Assembly: GCA_019247515.1 (NCBI GenBank)
Contig: JAFAOS010000080.1
Coordinates: forward strand, 1 to 44,498
DNA: 44,498 bases
DNA from: Chloroflexota bacterium
GTDB lineage: Bacteria > Chloroflexota > UBA6077 > CF-72
Reading direction: 5' to 3'
The translations under genes were made by a program, and so were the position numbers. A model generated the notes under the pieces. It saw nothing but the letters and a program-made list of their open reading frames with translations. It was not told where the DNA came from and searched no databases. Positions 38,633 through 44,498 of this stretch are shown here, piece after piece (the first letter of the stretch is position 1; every line of letters begins with the position of its first letter).

Positions 38633-39676
38633 TCAGACGCCGGCGAGCACCTGCGAAGCTTGCCGCGCGGCGGAGGTGTCGGGGTCGCGCAGCCCGAAGA
38701 AGCGGCGCGCGTTCGTGAACAGGACTTTTTGCTGGTCTTCGGCGGATAACCCGGCGCCCTCGAGAACCGCCAGCGCCGCCTCTGGGTTCCAGCAGGGATA
38801 GTCGCTGCCGTACAGGATCTGGTCGATCCCGTAGTACTCGACGGCGAACTTCACTCCCAACGAGTGCGGCGACACCGTGTCGGTGTGCATCCGCTTGAGA
38901 TAGGTGCTCGGATCTCTCGGCAGGCGGGCCGCCCGCGAGTTCTTGTCCATTCGGCCGGACTGGTAGGGCAGCGCGCCCCCAGTGTGCGACATGAACACTT
39001 TCAGCCGAGGATGCCGCTCCATAATGCCCGAGAGCACGAGCCGATAGGCGGCGACGCTCACGTCGACGACGCGGCCGAGGCTCGTATACAGCGCGCCATC
39101 GTAGCCATCGAGGATGTCGACGAAGACGGCGTCCGTTGGATGCAGATACAGCGGCAGCCCGAGCTCTTCGACGCGGGCGTAGAACGGCTCGAGCCGCTCG
39201 GCGTCGATGCGCGGATCGCTGCCGACGCTGCCGGGGATGCTGACGCCCACCAGCCCCAGTTCGCCAATGGCGTGATTGAGCACGTCGAGCGCGACGGCGG
39301 TGTCCACGAGCGGCACGACGCCGGTGGCCCACACGCGTCCGGCGTGCTGCCGCTGCGCGCCTGCCATTTCCTGATTCCAGAGCATCGCCCCGGCGCGGCC
39401 CTCGGCGGCCGACAGGTCGGAGAAGTGGACGGCGAATGGCCCCGGCGAGCACACCACGTCGACCTGGTGCGGCAGGCCGTCCATATGGGCCAGCTGACGA
39501 TCGAGATCGAACCACTCGGCTCCGAGATTGAAGCGCGCGGTGCTGCTGTCGCCATTGCGCCAGTACGTATAGCCGCCCTTGCCATTGCGCTCAGCGCGCG
39601 GGTAGCTCGTGCGCTCGCAGAGCTCATCGAAGACTGACCGTGGCCACCAGTGGAAATGGGCATCGACGATACGCAT
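38633..39676 (-). CDS. Amidohydrolase-2 (ACMSD-like) family metal-dependent hydrolase
   Basis: A 347-residue TIM-barrel hydrolase or decarboxylase. The N-terminal HxH zinc motif is VDAHFHWW (His7, His9); the other metal ligands are probably His in LPLYLHPTDAVF and MSHTGGALPYQ and Asp in LYGSDYPCWNPE. This arrangement matches ACMSD/gamma-resorcylate decarboxylase relatives, which cleave C-C bonds of aromatic acids, though some members hydrolyse lactones. AAGGAG 8 nt before the ATG supports the start. First gene of the operon with the SnoaL-like and LLM enzymes. No signal peptide, so cytoplasmic. Confidence 0.9.
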   Translation of the reverse strand: MRIVDAHFHWWPRSVFDELCERTSYPRAERNGKGGYTYWRNGDSSTARFNLGAEWFDLDRQLAHMDGLPHQVDVVCSPGPFAVHFSDLSAAEGRAGAMLWNQEMAGAQRQHAGRVWATGVVPLVDTAVALDVLNHAIGELGLVGVSIPGSVGSDPRIDAERLEPFYARVEELGLPLYLHPTDAVFVDILDGYDGALYTSLGRVVDVSVAAYRLVLSGIMERHPRLKVFMSHTGGALPYQSGRMDKNSRAARLPRDPSTYLKRMHTDTVSPHSLGVKFAVEYYGIDQILYGSDYPCWNPEAALAVLEGAGLSAEDQQKVLFTNARRFFGLRDPDTSAARQASQVLAGV

Positions 39677-39796
39677 GAGACGGCTCCTTGAACCAACATG
39701 CTACATGCTCACCCGGGAAGGACACTCAGTCGCCGAAGGCCGATTCTGGAACCGATCATGTCCGCCGTCGAGCGGCTTCCGCGAAAATCAACCTGA

Positions 39797-40239
39797 ATGA
39801 CAAGCTCGACTCCCATTCAGTCGGCCGTCGATCGTTGGCGTGCGATGGTCCTGGCCCACCAGGCGCAAAGCCAGCGCCTGCGGGATGCCGCGTGGCGTCC
39901 GCAACGCGACTTTGCGCCGCCCAGCGTCGACAGCTTTCGTGCGGACCGCGAGCGTGAGGAAGACGCGCGCGTCCTGGACGTCCTGCGCGGGCTCGTGCCA
40001 CGCCGCGCTTCATGCGTCGCCTGGACGCGGCCGCGCGGCGCTGCGCGGCGGTGCTCGTCTTCGAGCGACCGCCGCTGTCGTGGCTGTCCACTTTCTGGCC
40101 GCGGGTGCACGGCGAGGAGCGCCTGCCGGCGCCGCATCTGCCGCAAGTCATCGATGTGGTGAACGAGCTTGGTCTCGGACCTCCATCCATCGACCTGGTC
40201 GACGTGGAGCCATTTGAGCTGGGCCCTCCAGCTGTATGA
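39797..40239 (+). pseudogene. SAM-dependent methyltransferase remnant lacking its SAM-binding core
   Basis: The first frame reads MTSSTPIQSAVDRWRAM, VLAHQAQSQRLRDAAWRP and VLDVLRGLVPRRA. Intact relatives continue with a glycine-rich 'VLDVGAGGGRY' motif and about 100 residues of Rossmann fold. Here the sequence passes directly, at about 40008 and in another frame, to FMRRLDAAARRCAAVLVFER, PPLSWLSTFWPRVHGEERLP and IDVVNELGLGPPSI, which belong to the C-terminal part. It stops at 40239. With motif I gone it cannot bind SAM. The neighbours are a divergent amidohydrolase and a convergent VapC toxin. Confidence 0.75.
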
Positions 40240-40404
40240 TCGCGCGGGCGTCCTCATCCCGCGAACCGACACCGCGATCCGCGTAGGCCTGGTGCGCTGG
40301 GCGCCGTCAGTCCGAAATGCTGGGCCAGTGAAGTCGACGGCGACGTCTGGTCCAGCCCGAAATCAATGATGGCACCGACCGGATCGAACCTGGAGAGACG
40401 GGCT

Positions 40405-40830
40405 TCAATATAGACGCGGTTCTGAAACACCATCAGTTGGCGCCGCCACGCTCAGTCCGAGACCCGCGGCCGCCTGCGCCATCCGGGCGTCATACGTGAC
40501 GATTGTCCGCAATTCGCTACCGAGCAACTGAGCCGTCGCGAGATGTATTGCATCCAGGCTGCGAAGAACTGACCCCGGCGCGAGCGTGGCAGCCGTATCG
40601 AGCACCTGGCGATCCATCACCAGCAGGTACAGACGGGCCAGTTGCCGGCGTGCGTGCGCCACGGCCGCCGGTCCGCCGTGCAGAACACTCCGCACAACTT
40701 CCACGCGCACGAGTTCGCTCGCCACCCGTTCGTCGCCGACACGCGCACGCAAAAACCGACGCAGCGCATCACTTTCTGCTTCGTGCTGGACCAACTTGAC
40801 CAGCGCGGACGAATCGAGGTAGAGCCTCAC
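40405..40830 (-). CDS. vapC: PIN-domain toxin (VapC-like)
   Basis: A 141-residue PIN-domain ribonuclease. The acidic site residues are visible: Asp6 in MRLYLDSSALVKL, Glu44 in ASELVRVEVVRSVL, Asp in LRSLDAIHLATAQLL and Asp in TIVTYDARMAQAA. The fold and length match VapC toxins, which cleave tRNA or rRNA. Its ATG overlaps the antitoxin stop codon by 4 bp, the standard antitoxin-toxin arrangement. The plus-strand neighbour is a decayed methyltransferase, so the pair may have inserted into, or persisted within, decaying DNA. Confidence 0.92.
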   Translation of the reverse strand: MRLYLDSSALVKLVQHEAESDALRRFLRARVGDERVASELVRVEVVRSVLHGGPAAVAHARRQLARLYLLVMDRQVLDTAATLAPGSVLRSLDAIHLATAQLLGSELRTIVTYDARMAQAAAGLGLSVAAPTDGVSEPRLY

Positions 40831-41093
40831 GGCTCCTGGTCGCGCATCGAGCGGAGCACGCTGCTCGCGTCAAGACCGTAATCGACGGGAGGTTCATCGG
40901 CGAGGTCCGCCGCGTCCTCTGGCCGTACCACCCGGTTGCTCGCGAGCAGCGCATCCCATGCCTCGGTGCGGACTGGCACGAGCATGGCTACCGGCCGACC
41001 GCGGTCCGTCACTTCCACGAGTTCTCCGCGCGCAACCAGCGCAAGGTAGCGACTCGCATGTTGCCGCAACTCACGGACGCCGATACGCTGCAC
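40827..41093 (-). CDS. Phd/YefM-type antitoxin (VapB-like)
   Basis: An 88-residue antitoxin. The N-terminal DNA-binding region IGVRELRQHASRYLALVARG with VTDRGRPVAMLVPV is the Phd/YefM signature; the C-terminal 40 residues (ASNRVVRPEDAADLADEPPV) are acidic and would wrap the VapC active site. Start is GTG at 41093; an in-frame TAG two codons upstream rules out a longer form. The GTG directly abuts a 17-bp palindrome, which leaves no room for a ribosome-binding site and implies a leaderless, autoregulated message. Confidence 0.9.
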   Translation of the reverse strand: MQRIGVRELRQHASRYLALVARGELVEVTDRGRPVAMLVPVRTEAWDALLASNRVVRPEDAADLADEPPVDYGLDASSVLRSMRDQEP

Positions 41094-41110
41094 GTGCTAC
41101 ATCGTAGCAC
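41094..41110 (-). promoter_or_regulatory. Palindromic operator and leaderless promoter of the vapBC-type operon
   Basis: GTGCTAC-GAT-GTAGCAC (minus strand) has perfect 7-bp arms and ends at the antitoxin GTG. It contains TACGAT, a -10-like hexamer, 7 nt before the start. An antitoxin bound here would cover the -10 element and the start codon, giving direct autorepression. Confidence 0.65.
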
Positions 41111-41171
41111 ATGCTCGGCCATGACGACGCCCCGCCGCCGAGGACTAGGGTCGCAAGCCAGAACGCCGACC

Positions 41172-41600
41172 TCAGCTACACACCTGGATCGCCGTCTGGA
41201 GTAACGTGCCGCCGCAGCGGTGAAGGGTCGGCACGATGTCCGGAAGCATCGGGAGCGGAACGATCATGAAAACCGCCGAGCTGCCCGGCGGCAGGTTCGC
41301 GTGCAGCTCGCGTTCGAACGGGGGCGCAATGCCATAATCCTGACCACTCCTGCGGCAGTCGGCCGTGCCTGGGGCAAGCACCAGACTGGCAATGAGTGCC
41401 CGCCAGAATTGACGCGGCTGGTCGTCCAGCCGGCCCAGGTCCAGGCCGTGGGTGAGCTTCACATTCCAGTCGGTGGCCCGAACCACACAGACCGTATTGT
41501 CGTCCTGAAACACAGCACCGGTGTGGATGCGCTGCAACATGGCGAGCACCTCGGCGGCTCGATACTCATCCACGAACGTCAGGACGACAAGCTGTTTCAC
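41172..41600 (-). CDS. DUF1269-family protein
   Basis: A 142-residue protein of the DUF1269 (COG4803) family. The start VKQLVVLTFVDEYRAAEVLAML, the VVRATDWNVKLTHGLDLG strand with following FWRALIASLVLAPG hydrophobic stretch, and the end LPPGSSAVFMIVPLP with CGGTLLQTAI match the family order. Usual members have a longer Gly-rich membrane-like middle, which is shortened here. Function is unknown; it is often found beside DUF6325 and SHOCT genes, as here. The GTG at 41600 follows TAATCT by 7 nt, indicating a leaderless start; a conserved motif overlaps that promoter. It is divergent from the DUF6325 gene. Confidence 0.75.
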   Translation of the reverse strand: MKQLVVLTFVDEYRAAEVLAMLQRIHTGAVFQDDNTVCVVRATDWNVKLTHGLDLGRLDDQPRQFWRALIASLVLAPGTADCRRSGQDYGIAPPFERELHANLPPGSSAVFMIVPLPMLPDIVPTLHRCGGTLLQTAIQVCS

Positions 41601-41610
41601 GCACGTCAGA

Positions 41611-41630
41611 TTAGGGATTACCCTGATGCG
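41611..41630. promoter_or_regulatory. Shared motif, copy 1 (AGGGATTACCCTGATGCG)
   Basis: 18 of 20 positions match 42701-42720. The core AGGG-ATTA-CCCT is an inverted repeat. It overlaps the TAATCT hexamer of the DUF1269 gene (41608-41613, minus strand) and lies 61 bp upstream of the DUF6325 start, so a bound protein could control both divergent genes. Confidence 0.5.
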
Positions 41631-41690
41631 GCAGGCTGCCCGTCGCCCACAAGATGTGCCCAACTGGACTTTGCAGGAGGTCAGTCTGAA

Positions 41691-42149
41691 ATGAGCAGTG
41701 AACCAGACCCGCAGGGCTCTATCGAGGAGATGGGACCCGTCGACTTTCTGATCGTCGAGTTCCCAGGCAAGCGGTCGCCAGGTCGCGGTCTGCCGCTGTT
41801 CCTCGACCTGGTGAATCGCGGCATCGTTCGCATTCTGGACCTCGCGATCATCAGAAAGGAGCTGGATGGCACGGTAGTGCGCGTGAACCTGGCGGAGTTG
41901 TCCGGCGACTTGGCGGAGTTCGATGGCGCCTCATCTGGACTGCTGGATCAACACGATATTGACAACACGGCCGAGATGATCGCGCCCGACAGCGCTGCAT
42001 GCATCCTGGTGTATGAAAACCGCTGGGCCGCGCCGTTCGCGGTCGCGCTGCGGCGCGAGGGTGCACAACTCGTCGCCAGCGGACGCCTGCCGATTCAGGC
42101 ACTCCTTGCTCAGCTCGACGCCACGGAATCAGCGAGTACGGTCGCGTAG
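41691..42149 (+). CDS. DUF6325-family protein
   Basis: A 152-residue protein with the DUF6325 pattern: MGPVDFLIVEFPGKRSPGRG, LPLFLDLVNRGIVRILDLAI, IRKELDGTV, FDGASSGLLDQHDIDNTAEM and SAACILVYENRWAAPFAVAL. It is related in layout to DUF1269 proteins. It is cytoplasmic or peripheral; no signal peptide. The start is well supported by AGGAGG 10 nt upstream. The SHOCT-domain gene follows after 13 bp, an arrangement recurrent in Actinobacteria and Chloroflexota. The biochemical role is unknown; a stress or envelope-associated role is a guess from neighbours. Confidence 0.85.
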   Translation: MSSEPDPQGSIEEMGPVDFLIVEFPGKRSPGRGLPLFLDLVNRGIVRILDLAIIRKELDGTVVRVNLAELSGDLAEFDGASSGLLDQHDIDNTAEMIAPDSAACILVYENRWAAPFAVALRREGAQLVASGRLPIQALLAQLDATESASTVA

Positions 42150-42162
42150 AAAGGGAAGAGTC

Positions 42163-42519
42163 ATGCCAGGGCTTATTCGCGGGGTTGCCCGCACCGCGGT
42201 GGTGGCTGGAACTGCCACGGCCGTGTCGAATCGAGTATCGCGGCGCCAGGCGGGACGCTGGGCGGATGAGAACCAGGCCCAGCAACAGCAGATGTACGCC
42301 TCTCAGCCGGCCTACGCCGAACCCCCACCTCAGTACCAGCAGCCGCAGACCGTCTATGTACAGGCAGCGCCGACACCAGCTGCCGAGGCGGCGCAGCCGC
42401 CGGCGGACGCGATGAGCGACAAGCTGGCACAGCTGCAGCAGCTGGGCGAGCTCAAGACGCAGGGGATTCTGACCGAAGCGGAGTTCGAAGCGCAAAAGGC
42501 CAAGATTCTCAACAGCTGA
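42163..42519 (+). CDS. SHOCT-domain protein
   Basis: A 118-residue protein. The N-terminus (PGLIRGVARTAVVAGTATAV) is a short hydrophobic helix followed by SNRVSRRQAGRWADENQ, then a Gln/Pro/Ala/Tyr-rich disordered linker (residues about 40-80). The C-terminal SHOCT module reads KLAQLQQLGELKTQGILTEA with EFEAQKAKIL, a short helical segment usually found at protein termini and thought to mediate oligomerisation. The ATG has AGGGAAG just upstream and lies 13 bp after the DUF6325 stop, so the two form one operon. Function unknown. Confidence 0.88.
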   Translation: MPGLIRGVARTAVVAGTATAVSNRVSRRQAGRWADENQAQQQQMYASQPAYAEPPPQYQQPQTVYVQAAPTPAAEAAQPPADAMSDKLAQLQQLGELKTQGILTEAEFEAQKAKILNS

Positions 42520-42700
42520 ACCTTTAGCGGACAGGCGTGCGATGGAGGCATGCACGGCGTCAGTTGTTCTCCTTCTCGCCGGTCGAATGATCACTCGCCC
42601 TCCGCGAGCTCGCGGAATGCCGGATCGGAATCCTGCTCAGGCTCCGGCGCGGTTCGAAGGATGAACGCAAACGGCTGGCGAGATCGGACAACGTGCGGGA

Positions 42701-42720
42701 TGAGGGATTCCCCTGATGCG
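42701..42720. promoter_or_regulatory. Shared motif, copy 2 (AGGGATTCCCCTGATGCG)
   Basis: Matches 41611-41630 at 18 of 20 positions in the same orientation. It lies 96 bp upstream of the sulfatase GTG, in a 297-bp gap that shows no other gene. It could place the sulfatase and the DUF6325/DUF1269 genes under one regulator. Confidence 0.5.
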
Positions 42721-42816
42721 AGATGCCCCTTGCCCGGGTAGGGTATCTCCCACAGAGATTCATCTCAGGAGCGCCTGCGCGTCCAGCTGGCGCATCAATT
42801 GCGGAGGAGATTCTAC

Positions 42817-44498
42817 GTGGCTTCCCAGTCCGACACCGCGCGACGCATGATCCTGCCCATTCCCGATCGGTCGCACGCAGGCCTGACCACCTACGACGCG
42901 AAGGACCCCGACACGTCCTTTCCGCCGATCGAGCCGCTTCGGCCTCCGTCGGGCGCGCCCAACGTGCTGATCGTGCTCCTCGATGATGTCGGCTTCGGGG
43001 CATCGAGCGCCTTCGGCGGCCCGATCAGCGCGCCGACGGCAGAACGACTGGCCAGTCGCGGGCTGAAATACACCCGCTTTCACACCACGGCGCTGTGCTC
43101 GCCCACGCGCCAGGCGCTGCTCACCGGCCGCAACCACCACGCGGTTGGCATGGGCGGCATCACCGAAATCGCCACCTCGGCGCCCGGTTACAGCTCGGTC
43201 CGCCCCAACACCGCGGCGCCGCTGGCGGAGATTCTCAAGCTCAACGGCTACTCGACGGCCCAGTTCGGCAAATGCCACGAGGTGCCGGTGTGGGAAACCA
43301 GCCCGATGGGGCCGTTCACCCAGTGGCCGACCGGCAGTGGCTTCGAGCACTTCTACGGCTTCATCGGTGGCGAGACCAACCAGTACGCTCCGGCGATCTA
43401 CCAGGACACGGTGCCAGTGGAACCCGACCGAACTCCCGAAGAGGGCTACCACTTCACCGAGGACATGACCGACCGGGCCATCGACTGGGTCCGCCAGCAG
43501 AAGGCGCTGATGCCCGACAAGCCCTTCTTCGTGTACTTCGCGCCGGGCGCCACGCATGCTCCGCACCACGTGCCGAAGGAATGGTCCGACAAGTACCGTG
43601 GCCGTTTCGACGCCGGATGGGATGCGCTGCGCGAGCAAACCTTCGCCCGCCAGAAGGAGCTCGGCGTCATTCCGTCCGAAGCCGAGCTGACCCCGCGGCC
43701 GCCGGAGATCCCGGGCTGGGAGGACATGCCGCCCGAGCTGCGGCCGGTGCTGGCGCGCCAGATGGAGGTGTACGCCGGCTTCCTCGAGCACACCGACCAC
43801 CATGTCGGCAGGCTGGTCGACGCGCTCCAGGACCTGGACGTGCTCGACGACACACTGATCTACTACATCATCGGCGACAACGGCGCCTCGGCCGAGGGCA
43901 CGCTCAACGGCACGTTCAACGAGATGCTCAGCCTGAACGGAGCGGCGGCGCTCGAGACCGTCGAGTTCATGGCGTCCAGGGTCGAAGAGTTCGGCACCCC
44001 CGCGGCGTACAACCACTATGCCGTCGGCTGGGCGCACGCCACGGACACGCCCTACCAGTGGACGAAGCAGGTCGCCTCGCACTGGGGCGGCACGCGCAAC
44101 GGCACCATCGTGCACTGGCCGAAGGGCATCTCCGCCCGGGGCGAGCTGCGCGCGCAGTTCCACCACGTGATCGACGTCGCCCCGACGGTGCTCGAGGCGG
44201 CCGGCCTGCCAGAGCCGATCGCGGTCAACGGCGTGCAGCAGATGCCGCTACAGGGTACGAGCATGGTCTACTCATTCGGCGACGGCGGCGCGGCGGAGCG
44301 CCACGAAACGCAGTACTTCGAGATGGCCGTGAACCGCGGCATCTATCACAAAGGCTGGGCGGCGGTGACTCGCCACAGTACCCCCTGGCTCTTCCACGCC
44401 GCGCTGCCTGCCTTCGACGACGACGTGTGGGAGCTGTATGGTCCGGACGACTGGACCCAGGCGCACGACGTGGCCAGCGTGCATCCAGACAAGCTGCA
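42817..44498 (+). CDS. Arylsulfatase (type I sulfatase), C-terminus beyond the window
   Basis: At least 560 residues, still open at the window end. Type I sulfatase: metal-binding NVLIVLLDDVGFG, then the formylglycine signature ALCSPTRQALLTGRNHHAVG with Cys94 to be converted by a formylglycine-generating enzyme. Further motifs are YSTAQFGKCHEVP, PFFVYFAPGATHAPHHVP, YAGFLEHTDHHVGRLVD, YYIIGDNGASAEG (metal ligands Asp-Asn) and SHWGGTRNGTIVHWPKGI. It releases sulfate from an organic sulfate ester; the substrate is unknown. No signal peptide, so probably cytoplasmic. The GTG start at 42817 has GGAGGA 8 nt upstream. No FGE gene is in the window. Close to long (about 750-residue) arylsulfatases by layout. 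Confidence 0.93.
   Translation, partial: MASQSDTARRMILPIPDRSHAGLTTYDAKDPDTSFPPIEPLRPPSGAPNVLIVLLDDVGFGASSAFGGPISAPTAERLASRGLKYTRFHTTALCSPTRQALLTGRNHHAVGMGGITEIATSAPGYSSVRPNTAAPLAEILKLNGYSTAQFGKCHEVPVWETSPMGPFTQWPTGSGFEHFYGFIGGETNQYAPAIYQDTVPVEPDRTPEEGYHFTEDMTDRAIDWVRQQKALMPDKPFFVYFAPGATHAPHHVPKEWSDKYRGRFDAGWDALREQTFARQKELGVIPSEAELTPRPPEIPGWEDMPPELRPVLARQMEVYAGFLEHTDHHVGRLVDALQDLDVLDDTLIYYIIGDNGASAEGTLNGTFNEMLSLNGAAALETVEFMASRVEEFGTPAAYNHYAVGWAHATDTPYQWTKQVASHWGGTRNGTIVHWPKGISARGELRAQFHHVIDVAPTVLEAAGLPEPIAVNGVQQMPLQGTSMVYSFGDGGAAERHETQYFEMAVNRGIYHKGWAAVTRHSTPWLFHAALPAFDDDVWELYGPDDWTQAHDVASVHPDKL

Noticed and set aside
42760..44166. 468-codon minus-strand open frame opposite the sulfatase
   Set aside because: The plus strand encodes a complete set of sulfatase motifs with a good ribosome-binding site; the antisense frame shows no recognisable domain.

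Overview
This is a high-GC, gene-dense bacterial window. It carries Chloroflexota-like content: F420/PPOX and LLM oxidoreductases, DUF6325, SHOCT and DUF1269 stress proteins, TIGR03084-type remnants, a family of short CCCTCTCCC/GGGAGAGGG intergenic repeats, and several starts that look leaderless. Chloroflexota, or a related soil lineage, is my best guess (inference; no marker gene for taxonomy is present). I saw no rRNA, tRNA, CRISPR array, prophage or insertion-sequence transposase.

Layout. 1-3229: the start of an MFS transporter, a PhoB-type response regulator and a divergent polyphosphate kinase, with a PHO-box-like repeat between the last two. 3241-9381: a 66-bp repeat occurs in two inverted copies around a VOC protein, a PEBP-like lipoprotein and a coupled xylA-xylB-MmgE/PrpD operon. 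9437-12675: a xylose-type ABC importer (binding protein, permease, ATPase) feeding the same pathway. 12839-20030: a catabolic zone with a Rieske oxygenase, a methyltransferase-TPR protein, a fluoroacetate-dehalogenase-like hydrolase, a Cys-nucleophile hydrolase and a flavin monooxygenase, interspersed with two decayed genes (CaiB CoA-transferase, TIGR03084).

20060-28736: a signalling and envelope module. On the minus strand a cellulose-synthase-like glycosyltransferase, a PIG-L deacetylase, a STAS antagonist, an RsbW-like ATPase and a hybrid histidine kinase run as one probable operon. Divergent from it lie an RsbU-like PP2C phosphatase and a CheY-like regulator. This looks like a partner-switch control circuit placed beside polysaccharide synthesis.

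28788-35273: an orphan NMT1-type binding lipoprotein, then a RecQ helicase fused to a ComF-like phosphoribosyltransferase, followed 7 bp later by a DprA/Smf protein. This pair is the best candidate for an undescribed nucleic-acid system. An SDR, endonuclease III and a PPOX protein follow. 35283-40239: a lytic transglycosylase, a small secreted protein interrupted by UGA where a Cys is expected, a catabolic operon (amidohydrolase, SnoaL-like, LLM monooxygenase, PhyH remnant) and a methyltransferase that has lost its SAM-binding core. 40405-44498: a VapBC-type toxin-antitoxin pair with a palindromic operator, DUF1269, DUF6325 and SHOCT genes, and an arylsulfatase running off the end. An 18/20-identical motif lies upstream of both the DUF6325 and the sulfatase genes.

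Two themes recur. Four catabolic genes are broken by internal deletions with frame changes. Several monocistronic or divergent genes begin 6-9 nt after a TAnnnT hexamer with no Shine-Dalgarno sequence, as expected for leaderless transcripts.
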